DNA of 64,000 bases from Multifurca ochricompacta. Taxonomy: Eukaryota > Basidiomycota > Agaricomycetes > Russulales > Russulaceae. Below the pieces are notes generated by a model. The model made no database searches. It was not told the DNA's origin and saw only the letters and a program-made list of their open reading frames with translations. A program made the translations under genes and the position numbers. The stretch is from positions 62,001-126,000 of the forward strand of contig WTXG01000070.1 of the NCBI GenBank assembly GCA_022496185.1, in the 5' to 3' direction. How positions within the stretch are numbered: the first letter of the stretch is position 1; every line of letters begins with the position of its first letter. Below, in pieces: positions 33,354-44,079 of this stretch.

Positions 33354-35369
33354 ATGCTCCTGCCATTGCACCAAACCCAATCTTTTCAGGTATTAATGTG
33401 GCCCCACTCCACCCCTCTCTGTCAACTCATCATTCTCAATCTCCCAGCAATCTCAAGCGTTTTGGAACTGCCCGTACTTGACACATTTCTGAAGGACAGG
33501 ACTCTTGTGACGGGTATCCTTCTCACTCTTCTTCTCGTCTTCATCACTTCTTATCTCACAAGTCCATGGCGAAAGTTGCCCCCAAGTCCTCCGCGTATCC
33601 CAATTTTTGGGAACATGTCCCAGCTAAGAAACAAGAAGTGGTTATTCTCGAGTGATTGCAAGGGGCGCTTCGGTGAATAGCAAACGGTTCTTCGAAAAAG
33701 ATGTCAGGATGAACAGACAGTTGATCGTAGGCGAGGTGATGCATCTTGATACCTTGGGGAAACAAACAATCGTATTCAACAGTCTCAAATCGGCCGTTAA
33801 TGTCCTCGAACGGCGTACAGGTAACTATTCAGGTCGCCCTCGGTTCATTATGGCACAAGAGATACTTAATCAAGGTCTGGGGATGGTACTGATGGATTAT
33901 GGCAAGCCGTGAGTGTCAATCAAGAATGAGACTCGAAGAGCTATCCCTCATTTCTTCGTAGCTGGCGCCTGCGGCGCCATGCTGCGCATGAAGCGCTCAG
34001 CAAGACGACAGTTCAAAACTATCACCCTACTCAGGAAAAAGAGGCCACAATCCTCGTTACCGCGCTTCTCAAGGACCCCGAAAATCGACATAGACACTTC
34101 CAGCGTGCCGGTGCCTCCGCAATCCTGTCCATCCTGTATGACTACCCGACATTGGAGTCAGCGAACGACAAGGTTGTGGAGGATATTGATAGAAGCATTC
34201 ACTGGTCTAACCAGGCAGCATCTTGGACTTTCCTCATCGAATTCTTTCCTTGGATGATTCACATTCCACAGAGGTCTCGGCTTCTTTGCCTTGATTATTC
34301 GTTATAATGACATGCGACTGGATAACAGATTTGCAAAATAGAAGAGGGAAGCCTTCGAGCCGTCTGCACAGCGCGCTGATATCTATCTGCGCCTATTCGA
34401 TCGTGTCCGAGCCGATCTCGTACGCAATGCGGTTTGCATTCTGTGTGTGGCTTCGGGCTGATAGATTGTACTGTAGGCGAGTGGAGGGGATCGCCCAAGT
34501 TTCAGCGCGTCGTTGATGCAAAACCCTGATCGCTACCACCTTTCAGAACGGGAGATGGCCTCCCTCTCTGGTCAGATGTAGTAAGTGATCACTCCTCTTT
34601 CGAGTCTGCTTGATAACCAAAGAATGAGCATAGTGCCGCTGGTTCTGAAACGACTTCGACTACACTAATGTGGTGGACACTCGCCATGGTAGCCTTCCCT
34701 CAAGTGCGACGCCGTGCACAAGCAGAACTAGACGCTGTAGTTGGCCGCTCACGTTTACCTACATTCACAGATGCTCCCCACTTGCCATACGTGCGTGCAG
34801 TCGTAAGGGAAGTTCTCCGCTGGCGACCTCCCGTCCCATTTGGGGTACCTCATGCTGCCACTGAAGACGACTGGTATGAAGGCATGTTCATTCCGAAAGG
34901 AGCCGCGTGCTTAGCAAACATATGGCAATGCAATCATGATCACGCCATATTTGGTGAAGATGCGGATGACTTCCGACAGAACGACATCTAGACGAAGAAG
35001 GTGGATTATTACCTGATCCAATCGAAACGAACCAAGAAGGGCACGTGTCATTTGGGTTTGGGCGGCGAATCTGTGTGGGGAAATATCTTGCCAACGACGC
35101 GCTCTTCATAGGCACGGCAAGAATCCTATGGGCAACGACTATTGAATGCGTTCTGGATGAGAACGGGAAGGAGGTCGTGCCAGATTTGGACGCATTTACG
35201 GACTCGGGAGTCTTCATGTAAGTGCCTGTGACAGGGGCAATTTCCCCGACCTGACTTGATTTACTCCTGGGAATGCAGCCGTCCAGCTCCGTACGACTGC
35301 AGAATTACGCCTCGCTTCCCTGAGGTGGTATCTATCCTTTCAGAGGAGCGTGAGCGCTTCGTGGATTGA
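33354..35369 (+). pseudogene. Cytochrome P450 pseudogene
   Basis: Membrane-bound heme monooxygenase read in order on the plus strand: N-terminal anchor (TGILLTLLLVFITSYL) and proline hinge LPPSPPRIPIFGN (~33,570-33,610); RFGEVMHLD across an intron at ~33,672-33,721; TLGKQTIVFNSL; C-helix WRLRRHAAHEAL just after an intron ending at 33,960; ILYDYPTLES; the I-helix AGSETTSTT (~34,640); ExxR in VREVLRWRP (~34,808); the heme loop FGFGRRICVGKYLAND (~35,058). Defects: a TAG where the family has Trp in RFAKWKRE (RFAK-stop-KRE, ~34,337), and a single-base loss near 34,980 between DDF-R and ERHLDEEGG. Resembles the CYP families expanded in wood- and litter-decay fungi; no subfamily is assigned. Confidence 0.85.
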
Positions 35370-35691
35370 AGTGAGCCCCTCACTCAACACAAGACAACTC
35401 GTGTCATGGTCTCAACCATTGAGAGAACATATAGAAGAACCCAAAGCACTGTGTATTATAGTGTGTTTCCAGAAGTACTAGTGATTTACTGAGGGGTAGG
35501 CCATTTGTTGGTTCTCCGTTGGAATAGAATGTACGCGAAAATGACGTAAGTCGGTTCAGTGCAACCTTGCCAGTCCATTGAATCGAATGGAGATTATGCG
35601 CGAAAAAGGTTTTTTTTCTTTCTTTAAATCCATGTTTTTATGTGCAGCAGTACTTAAGTACAAGATCATGCCCTCTACTGACAGCTTACTA
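35370..35691. other. Intergenic between P450 relic and copia LTR
   Basis: No feature beyond a poly-T run near 35,611. Confidence 0.4.
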
Positions 35692-38270
35692 TGTGTGGAA
35701 ATTGTCGATTTGAGCAGCAGCGAGTTAGATAAGTGCTACCTAGTTTAGTAGCGATAATTCAGTTTAGTTGGTTAAAACTGAAGTGACAACTACATGAAGG
35801 GATGTCCTTAAATACTAAAAGAGTGTGTAATCCTAGTTTGTAGAACAATACTATCTAAGTCCATTGTCCTACAGTCACAAAAGAGAATAAGGAGTGTTTG
35901 TGGATTGTCCTTCATCAATCAGTCAAAGCACGCCACAAGCGTGCATGGCAGTAATGCCACTCGGGTTGATCCGGTGGCTTTGGGTCCATCTCAACATTCC
36001 CCCGTGATTAAGACAATCCCAGATCAGAGTAAACCTAATCTGGTGACAAAATCAGTGAGCTGCACGTGAGCGTGCGGCTTAGTAAAACCATCAGCGAGCA
36101 TGTCATTGGTCGGTGTCCTGATAAGAGTAATGAAGCCTTTTTCGACGTATTCGCGGATTGCATGATACTTGATGGAGATATGTTTTGATCGTCTCCCGGT
36201 CACAGGATTGAGCGCCAAGTCGACAGCGCCTTTGTTGTCGCCGTGTAAGGGAATCAGATCAGAAACGTCGTAGCCGATCTCTGAGAGGAAACTGCGGTAC
36301 CAGGCGGCTTGGTTGGCCACGTTGGCCATCGCCATGTATTTGGCATGTGTGGTGCTTTGAGCCACTGTCTTCTGCTTGCGTGATGTCCAAGAGATAGCGG
36401 CATCGGCGAGAAGGAAAACATAGCCCGAGGTGGAATGGTAGTCGTCTGCGTCATCTCCAAGACTAGAGTCTGAGTAGCCAACAAGGCCATCTCCGCGCGC
36501 TCCATCGTAGCGAAGCCGAAGGTCTGCTGTACCTTTGAGGTAGGCAAGAACGTACTTGGCAAGATGGAGGTGTTGGGGTGAAGGGTTTGCGGCATACTGA
36601 GCTAGCCACGCGACTGCAAAAGAAATGTCTGGGCGAGTCCCGATTTGCATGTACAGGAGACTGCCTATGATCTGCTGGTATTGCTTGATTTCAGAGGGTG
36701 TTGCCTGTGCAGTGTGCTTTACCAGGTGTGCCTCAGCACCAGCGGGAAGTGGAGTGCGTGCGGGGTTTGCATCCGCCATCCCAAAGCATTCAATGATCTC
36801 TAAGATGTACCTTGATTGGTCAATGTCCAAGTGTTTGAGTGAACAATCGCGAGTGATCCAGACTCCGAGATAAGAGTATATTTCGCCTAAGTCTGTCATA
36901 TCATAGCGCTTAGATAATGTGGACTTGATCTTGGTTATCTCTTGGGCAGAGTCGCCTAGAAGTGTGATGTCATCGACATAGAGGATGATAATTACTGTAC
37001 CCTCCCCGTCTTGGCAATGAAACACATAAACTCCCGCATTGGAGTAGGTGTGCATGAAGCCGAGCTCCAATAGAACTCCATGGAATTGTAAGTTCCATGC
37101 GCGTGAGGCTTGCTTGAGGCCGTAAATTGCCTTTTTGAGGAGACAAACCTTGTTCTCCTGGCCGGAGCTGATGAAACCTTGTGGTTGCTCCATATAGATC
37201 TCTTCATCCAGTAACCCGTTAAGGAACGCCGACTTGACGTCCATTTGATGGATCTCCCAATCCTCTAGTGTGGCCAATGCTAGCAAGAGTCTCAACGACT
37301 CAAACCGGGCAACTGGTGAGAAGGTTTCATCGTAATCAATCCCCTGTATCTGCATAAATCCCTTAGCTACCAAATGCGCGCGAAAGCGTCCATCGGCTTT
37401 GCGCTTGAATACCCATTTAGATTTGACGGGTTTCCGGCCCGCAGGTAAATCGACCAAGGTCCAGGTGCCGTTCTTGGCAAGCGCGTCGATCTCATATTGA
37501 CAGGCATCTTGCCATTCATCGGCAAACTCCGAGTTCATAGCCTCCCTAAAAGTCAACAGATCGTGATAAGCGGCAGCTGCGAGAAGTGCCGTGTGACCCA
37601 GTCTCCTGTTTGCATCAAGTGCGGCATTGTCCTCATTGTAGTAACGAGGGTTTGGCCGAGGGTTTGGCCGCAGCCGTGGGAGATCCTCCGAGGTGGAGTC
37701 TGCGCGATGTCGGGACCGGAGAATACGGGAAGTGGGTGCATAAGTGGGGGAAGCGTCTAAGACTTCGGGTTCAGGACCTGAAAGGCGTTGTGGGGTAGCT
37801 GGTGGAGATGGCATCCTTGGCGGAGCGGCCACTCCGGAAGCGATTGCTGGGATAGCGGAGGACATGGGGACAGTGATGGCCAGTGGTCCTTCAAGGACCG
37901 GGGGTTGTGCGGGCGAGGCAGATGGCTGGCTGCTCTCCCGAAAAGGAAAGGAACTCTCGTCGAACGCTACATTGCATGACAGAGCTATTGATTGGGTATG
38001 TCGATTCCAGAACCGGTAACCCTTAGAACCCGGCTCATACCCTACAAGCGTCATCTCGACCAATCGCGGATCGAGCTTCTTACACTTGTTCTCAGGCACG
38101 TGTACATATGCCTTACAGCCAAAGACTCGGAAATATGAGACATCCGGAGCGTGACCACCACTCCAGAGCTCATGTGGCATGTGCCAACCTATCGTTCTGC
38201 TGGGAGTCCTATTGTAAGTGTGAACGGCAGTATCCACTGCCAGCTCCCAGAAGCCAAGGGACAAGCCGGC
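35692..38270 (-). mobile_element. Ty1/copia retrotransposon, 5'-truncated
   Basis: Contains the 3' half of a copia pol gene and, below it, a likely 3' LTR (about 35,692-35,995; minus-strand sense starts TGTTGAGATGG after a purine tract with GGGGG and ends CCACACA). The 5' end is lost exactly at 38,270, where a gypsy LTR in inverted orientation begins. Confidence 0.8.
36024..38270 (-). CDS. Copia Pol C-terminal part: integrase end, reverse transcriptase, RNase H
   Basis: Continuous frame of about 740 codons to the stop at 36024 (the open frame runs a little into the neighbouring LTR, which is not native). Order of blocks: integrase C-terminus (HTYNRTPSRTIGWHMPHELW, FRVFGCKAYVHVP), a Pro/Ser spacer, reverse transcriptase (KWVFKRKADG in part, ARFESLRLLLALA, QMDVKSAFLNG, KAIYGLKQASRAW, active site LYVDDITLLG), then RNase H (IGSLLYMQIGTRPDI, SDSSLGDD, TSRKQKTVAQSTTHAKY, GDNKGAVDLA, SKHISIKYHAIREYV) . 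The frame is free of stops or shifts, unlike nearby elements, so the insertion was young before it was cut. The integrase catalytic core, protease and Gag are missing. Confidence 0.92.
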   Translation of the reverse strand, partial: AGLSLGFWELAVDTAVHTYNRTPSRTIGWHMPHELWSGGHAPDVSYFRVFGCKAYVHVPENKCKKLDPRLVEMTLVGYEPGSKGYRFWNRHTQSIALSCNVAFDESSFPFRESSQPSASPAQPPVLEGPLAITVPMSSAIPAIASGVAAPPRMPSPPATPQRLSGPEPEVLDASPTYAPTSRILRSRHRADSTSEDLPRLRPNPRPNPRYYNEDNAALDANRRLGHTALLAAAAYHDLLTFREAMNSEFADEWQDACQYEIDALAKNGTWTLVDLPAGRKPVKSKWVFKRKADGRFRAHLVAKGFMQIQGIDYDETFSPVARFESLRLLLALATLEDWEIHQMDVKSAFLNGLLDEEIYMEQPQGFISSGQENKVCLLKKAIYGLKQASRAWNLQFHGVLLELGFMHTYSNAGVYVFHCQDGEGTVIIILYVDDITLLGDSAQEITKIKSTLSKRYDMTDLGEIYSYLGVWITRDCSLKHLDIDQSRYILEIIECFGMADANPARTPLPAGAEAHLVKHTAQATPSEIKQYQQIIGSLLYMQIGTRPDISFAVAWLAQYAANPSPQHLHLAKYVLAYLKGTADLRLRYDGARGDGLVGYSDSSLGDDADDYHSTSGYVFLLADAAISWTSRKQKTVAQSTTHAKYMAMANVANQAAWYRSFLSEIGYDVSDLIPLHGDNKGAVDLALNPVTGRRSKHISIKYHAIREYVEKGFITLIRTPTNDMLADGFTKPHAHVQLTDFVTRLGLL

Positions 38271-38732
38271 TGTTACGACCAGGACCCAGTCCTCCACTTT
38301 TCTTTACCCTCCCCAACACGGACCCTTCCCTTCTGCCCACCCTTCACTTCTTGATCACGTCCCCATCCTGGGACCCCTCACGTGCACTACTTCCTTCCCC
38401 GTGACCGTCATTTGTACATATTTACGTGCTGTTTATACTTGCTTATGCTTTCCTTTATCTCTTATCTCCTTATCTCTAAGACCGGACACTTACTTAATTC
38501 CCTATCAGAAGCTCGGCTCTACGCCCTCCGCTTTCGTATATTTGGGCCCACATGACTCCGATATCTTATCATTAGACGCTCATTCGATTACGTATATAAG
38601 TCCGCTGTAACTACACTGTAGACTTCAGACTCGACTTATTGAATACATCGGTGCTTGTCTTCTGGACTCTCCCTTGGATGCTTTGACTCGACCCTCTCAG
38701 TACTTCTGGTACTTTCCGCTTAACATCGTCTT
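38271..38732 (+). repeat. Partial gypsy LTR in inverted orientation
   Basis: Reverse complement of most of the gypsy-1 LTR: it starts TGTTACGACC, the complement of the LTR end, and matches that LTR over about 450 nt with scattered transitions. It stops where the next LTR begins (38,733). It lacks the first ~130 nt of the LTR unit. Confidence 0.85.
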
Positions 38733-39311
38733 TGTTACGTCCGGTGCGAGACGTTCTGCACGACTTGTGCAACAGCGTCGTACGTGTGTTCAGGTAAGAG
38801 GTCAATAAGGCCTCTTGGAGTTTTAAGATGAATGAGTCAAAGTCAACAGGGCTGCTCCCGAGTGACAATGTTGAGCGGAAGGTGCCAAAAGCACTGAGAC
38901 GGTCGAGTCAAAGGTTTCAAGGGGAAGTCCAGAAGACGAACACCGATGTATTCAATAAGTCGAGTCTGAGGTCTACAAGGTAGTTACAGTGGACTTATAT
39001 ACGTAATCGAATGGGCGTCTATAGATAAGATAACGGAGTCAAGTGGGCCCGAATATACAAAAGTGGAGGGCGTAAAGCCTGGCTTCTGATAGGGGATTAA
39101 GTAAGTGTCCGGTCGTAGAGATAAGGGATAAGATAAGAGTCCAAACACGAGTACAGTAACACAAACATAGACAAAGGCAATCACGGGGAAGGGAGCAGGG
39201 CACGTGAGGGATCCCACGATGGAGACGTGATCTGATAATGCAAAGTAGGCGGCAAGGAGGGGTCGTTGTTAGGTAGGAGAAAGAAAGTCGGAAGAGACGG
39301 GGTTCGTAACA
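38733..39311 (-). repeat. gypsy-1 3' LTR
   Basis: 579 nt, TGTTACG...CGTAACA; pairs with 45611-46190. Confidence 0.9.
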
Positions 39312-39342
39312 TCACCCCCTCTTCTGGTTCTAGCAGACCCGG

Positions 39343-40179
39343 CTAGAAACGACTCATACCATCATCATCCTGTATCAACTCCAAGTAATCGTCGGCTACA
39401 TTACGGTCATCCATCGTATAATTTTCCTTGTCCGAGTCCTGCGGACATTGGTGGGTACGAAGGAACCCATACGGACCGCGCTGACCACACAGGCGGCACA
39501 TGTCGTAGATCGGGCAGTCCAACTCGCGGTGCCCTGAGTTATGGCGGAGGCACTTGCCGCACCATCCTGACGGATTGACAATTGTCGGGGCAACTCCTAC
39601 ACGGCGGAAGATGCAGAACCAGCTCCAATGGAGGTTGCTGCGACAGTGCCGACACCATTTGCGGTTCAGGGGGCAGTTCCAGCTGATGTGATACTTGCTG
39701 TCACATCGCCAGCACGTCTCTCCACGAGGGTTCTCATGCATGCGCGGCATCTCGAACCGGTTTGGCAGCAACACAGGAGCGGCCCCCAATGATCGTGGGG
39801 GTAGGGGTCGAGCATATGTATCGGCGTACCTCTCGGCAATCGTCTGGTAGGCGTCTCCTTTCTCCAGCCTCTTCCTGATCTCCACCAACTCCTGTTCCAC
39901 CTGGAACATCCCGTTCGTCAGCCTTGCCATCATCTTCGCATGCTCTTTATACTGTCTGTTAAGCGTTGTGCGCAATGTCAAGTTCTTCTGCAGTCTCATC
40001 ACCTCGGCTTTGAGACGCGGAAGGCGCATGTCGTTGAGCACTTCATCGATGGCAAAGGCGCGGGAGTCTTCGGCAGCCAGATGTCCAAGCTGCTCGTCAG
40101 TCATGGTGTGGTGAAGATGTCCTGTATACCTTTCTTCTAAATAGACTGGGGCTCCATAGACAGGGCCATCTTTCTTCAT
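39343..40179 (-). CDS. gypsy-1 third ORF: coiled-coil and zinc-knuckle protein
   Basis: 278 residues from an ATG at 40179, overlapping the end of pol by 83 nt in another frame. Residues ~40-110 are charged and helical (LKAEVMRLQKNLTLRTTLNR, VEQELVEIRKRLEKG), a likely coiled coil. Residues 156-169 are a perfect C-x2-C-x4-H-x4-C zinc knuckle (CWRCDSKYHISWNC) and 176-189 a second (CRHCRSNLHWSWFC). Two looser Cys/His groups follow at about 207-222 (CGKCLRHNSGHRELDC) and 228-245. The position after pol is where retroviruses carry env, but there is no signal peptide or membrane segment. A nucleic-acid-binding role is inferred from the knuckles. The frame is open throughout. Confidence 0.8.
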   Translation of the reverse strand: MKKDGPVYGAPVYLEERYTGHLHHTMTDEQLGHLAAEDSRAFAIDEVLNDMRLPRLKAEVMRLQKNLTLRTTLNRQYKEHAKMMARLTNGMFQVEQELVEIRKRLEKGDAYQTIAERYADTYARPLPPRSLGAAPVLLPNRFEMPRMHENPRGETCWRCDSKYHISWNCPLNRKWCRHCRSNLHWSWFCIFRRVGVAPTIVNPSGWCGKCLRHNSGHRELDCPIYDMCRLCGQRGPYGFLRTHQCPQDSDKENYTMDDRNVADDYLELIQDDDGMSRF

Positions 40180-43100
40180 ACACCCGCGACATCCATTCCT
40201 CCATTGGTGTAAAATATGTACTTGGCGATGGCGACAGTCCCGTCAGCCATGGTGATCTCGAGGGGAAGTAGGTCGAAGAATTGGGGTTGTTAGCAAAGAA
40301 GGGGAATTCCGGCACCTCATCATCCAGCTCCATGCCGAGCAGGTCATTTGGGTGTGGCTCTTCGCTGTGCTTGAAATCGTCATTTGGGTTGGGGGACTGG
40401 TTTTTGACTCGGGCCTCAGCAGCTTCGTAGTCGATTGGGGAGGAGGGACGTGTGGAGGGATGAGCAGAAGGGAAGTTCTCAACCACTGCAGTGGTGGCGG
40501 TGAAGGCATCGATGGCAGCGTTGGCAGCGATAAAAGACATGATAGATTGGATAGTGTTAGAACGTTGCTGGGGGAGCATGTACTGAAGAAATGGATGGGG
40601 CTCCGGGGCGTTTCTTTTAAACATTTCTAGGCGCTTCTGGGTGCCGAATGTGGAACTCCGAGATAAGGGTGGAGCAGAGATATCCCTGGCGGGTTCCCAC
40701 GAATTGTCAGAGTCTGGGAATCCCTTCCACTTGATCAGGTAATGTAGTTTGCGCCCTCGGCCTTGTCGCTTGGAGTCTAAAACGCGCTCCACTTCCCATT
40801 CTTCTTCACCATCGATAAGGTCAGGCGGGGGTCTCGGGAAGTTCTCTCCATGAATGGAGGTTTCCTTGAAAGGGGTCAGAAGCTTGGCATGGAAGACTGG
40901 ATGGATCTTCCATTTCGGCGGTAACTGCAACTTGTAAGACACATCTGACAGCTTCCTTGTGATCCGGAAGGGTCCGTGACGTCGGGGTGCTAATTTGGCC
41001 GAGGGGTGTGACGTGTGAATGTTCTACCCTCGAGCCATACCCAGTCATTGGTCTGATAAGGTGTGAATGTGCTTGGCTGTGCTGCCAGAAGCTGTTGCAC
41101 CTTTACCAGATTTTCATTGGCTGATTTCCGCAGCTCCTCCCATTGGCCGATTCGTTCGGTTACTGACGGGACGTTGATAGGCTTATCTGCCCATGTGGTG
41201 CGTGGAGTCCAGCCCATGATAAGGGAGAAGGGGGTGGATTTCGTTGTTCCATTGGGCCATGAGTTGTGAGCGAATTCCGCCGTCGACAGCCATTCTGCCC
41301 AGTCGTCCTGCCTGCCGTTGCACCAAAACCGGAGATACTGTTCTAACCATTGATTCGTCCGCTCGGACTGTCCATCTGTCTGTGGATGGTATGCCGTCGA
41401 GATGTTCTGCGTGATGTCCAGCGTCTTGCATAAGGCCCTCGCAAACGCCGATGTGAAACGGGTGTCTCGGTCAGAGATGATCTTTTAGGGAGTCCGTAGT
41501 GACGGTATACATGGTTCAGGTATAGTTTCGCCACTCCTTCGGCTGTGATAGTTTCGTTGCAGGGAATAAGAGGGCCGCTTTGGAGCAATCATGATCCGTG
41601 ACTGTAAGGATAGTGTCAAAGCCTTGTGATTTGGGCAGCTTGACAATGAAGTCCATGGCGATGGTCTGGAAAGGAGTCGAGGTACTGGGAGTGATGGGGT
41701 ACATTGGTGGGACTTTGGGTGCGTGTTCACCTTGTTTGCCTGACATGCTGCACACCCTTGTACGTAGCTCTCGACATCCTTTTTCATATTGGGCCACCAT
41801 AGTCTCGTTTAGCCAGGGCATAGGTGTTGGCAATGCCTGGATGGCCGGCAGAGGGAAGGTCATGATGAAAATGGATCACCCCCCTCTTAATGTTGTCGCC
41901 ACCGGTGACAACGAGTCGGTCCCCGTCTTTCCACCACAGACCGTTGATCTTCTTTAGATTATGAGCATCAGCCCATGAACGGCACAGGTCTGGTTCATGT
42001 TTTGGGAGACTTGTGCCCAGAGTCCATGTCATGGAGACTGACAACGGCCGTTTGGCAAATACTTCTTCTGGGAGGACAGTGATGTTGTTATTGTCATCCT
42101 CCCCTATATGCATGTCTGGTCTGCGCGACAATGCATCTGCTCTAGCGTTCTGACTCCCGGCAATGTGTTTCAACGTGAAATTGTATTCTTCCAATTCCAA
42201 GACCTCTCGTGCCACACGTCGACTGATCTTATGAGGTTCTTTCCAGTATAAGAGGTTAGAATGATCAGTGTGGATGACGGTTTGTGGGGGTCCCAGCCAG
42301 GTAGGGTCGCCAGTGTCGCAACGCCTTGACTATGGCTAAGAGTTCCCTGTCCCAGATGTCGTAATTTCTCTCAGCAGGGGAGAAGGTTTCGGAGTAATAT
42401 GCCACTGGGTGAAGCACTTGTACGGCATCTCTCTGGTATAATACTGCCCCATTCGCAAAGCGTGAGGCGTCCACCTCTACCTCGAAGGGGTGGCTCAGAT
42501 CTGGTTGGATAAGTACTGGTTCCGAGCCGACGAGGTCCCTAATCTGTTCAAACGCCTGCTGTTGTGCGGCATCCCAATGCCATGGTACGTCCTTTTTCAG
42601 TAGGTCGTTCAGTGGTCGCGCTATGCCTGAAAATCCCTTGACGAATCGTCGGTAGAAGTTACAGAATCCGATGAACGATCGGACATCCTTGACGCAGGTC
42701 GGCACGGGCCACTCCCGGATCCCCTGTACCTTCATGGGTCCATGCGCACTTGTCCTCCTTCCAGGATGACCCCTAGATACTCAACACTCCGTTGTTCGAA
42801 AGAGCATTTGGCAGGTTTAAGGTAGAGATCATGTTCCTGCAGTACATCCAGTACCTGATGTACACGACGTCGATGGTAGTCCAAATCATCCGTGGTGGCT
42901 ACTAGGATGTCGTCCATGTAGACCACTACTTCTCCCGTGAGAATGAGATCGCGGAGGATGTGGTTCATCATAGACTGAAACGTTGCCGGTGAGTTCGTGA
43001 GACCAAAAAACATAACATTGGGTTCGAACAACCCTTGATTTGTTTTGAACGCCGCCTTGCACTGATCACCTTCCTTGATTCTAACGTTATTGTAGCCCCA

Positions 43101-44011
43101 TCGTATGTCCATCTTCGAGAAGAGGGACTTATCCCTCATAGTGTCAATGAGTTCGGAAATGAGCGGCAGGGGGTAGGCATTCTTTACAGTGTATGTGTTA
43201 ATTCGCCAGTAATCCTGAACCGGTCGCAGCTTGCCGTCCTTTTTTTGATGAAGAAGAAGGGCGAGGCGTACTGCGACTTGGATGGGCGAATATATCCTTT
43301 TGCCAAGTGTTCTTCAAGGAATTCTGTCAGTGCCACCTGCTCAGACTGGGACAGCGGATAGATTTTGCAATCTATTGCTGTAGGTGTATCGGGGAGTAGG
43401 TCTATGGCGTGGTCCCATGGTCTGGAAGGTGGAAAACGCTGGGATTCTTCTTCGGAGAACACCTTCCAATGCCTATGGTAGACACTCGGCACTATGTCGC
43501 GGTATGTTTTTTCTGTCTGCCCCTGTATTGCCTTTTGAGCTAACTCTGATGCTTTAGTGACATAACAGTGACCTGGGTCTTCCTCTCCTGTGCTTGTGGC
43601 TTTTATTGTCAGATGTCGGACTGCGTAGTCATAGCCTATGGACGTAATGATAGTGGGATATGATTCTTTGTCCATTGTCGCGTCAGCCCAGTTGATCTTG
43701 GGCTCAAACGCGGCAAGCCACGGATATCCTAAGATGAGATCTTCGTCTCCCAAGTCTGTAATCAGGAAACGAATGTTCTTCATGGTTTCTCCAACCTGGA
43801 CTTTTAGATCCGTGTAATGAGTGATCTTTCCAGCGCGATTGGCCGTTCCGTCAATGTTCCAAATGTTCTTTTCCTGGGGAAGTGCCAGCTGTCCCAGACC
43901 CATCGTCTTGATTAGTCGTGGGTGAATAAAATTGTCTGTGGCTCCGGAGTCCACTAGAATATCTCGATCGGCCGTCCTCTGTGTAGTTTCAAAATGGACT
44001 GGTATTTTCAA
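40097..44011 (-). pseudogene. gypsy-1 Pol: protease, RT, RNase H, integrase, chromodomain (frame breaks)
   Basis: Blocks in order on the minus strand: aspartic protease DILVDSGATDNFIHP and LILGYPWL (44,011-43,700); reverse transcriptase from [19 protein letters not shown] (~43,250), a shift in a seven-base A/T run at 43,240-43,246, [37 protein letters not shown] (YMDD); RNase H EVEVDASRFANGAVL, NYDIWDRELLAIVKALRHW, IAGSQNARADALSR; integrase zinc finger GHPGIANT and VQGCAACQANK; core block DCSKAALLFP; and the chromodomain EEEWEVERVLDSK to LIKWKGFPDSDNSWEP (~40,800-40,680). At least five frame changes lie between blocks, so no single Pol product can be read. The chromodomain places it in the chromovirus branch, which targets marked chromatin. 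Confidence 0.88.
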
Positions 44012-44079
44012 TGATTTGAATCAACTAGCATACACAGAGGTAACATGGAGTGCTCGCACCCAGGCCGATGGGTTTGAGC

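Noticed and set aside
40097..40179. Treating the zinc-knuckle ORF as the C-terminus of Pol by frameshift
   Set aside because: It has its own ATG at 40179, overlaps pol by only 83 nt and carries a separate domain set, so an independent ORF is simpler; a fusion by frameshift cannot be excluded.
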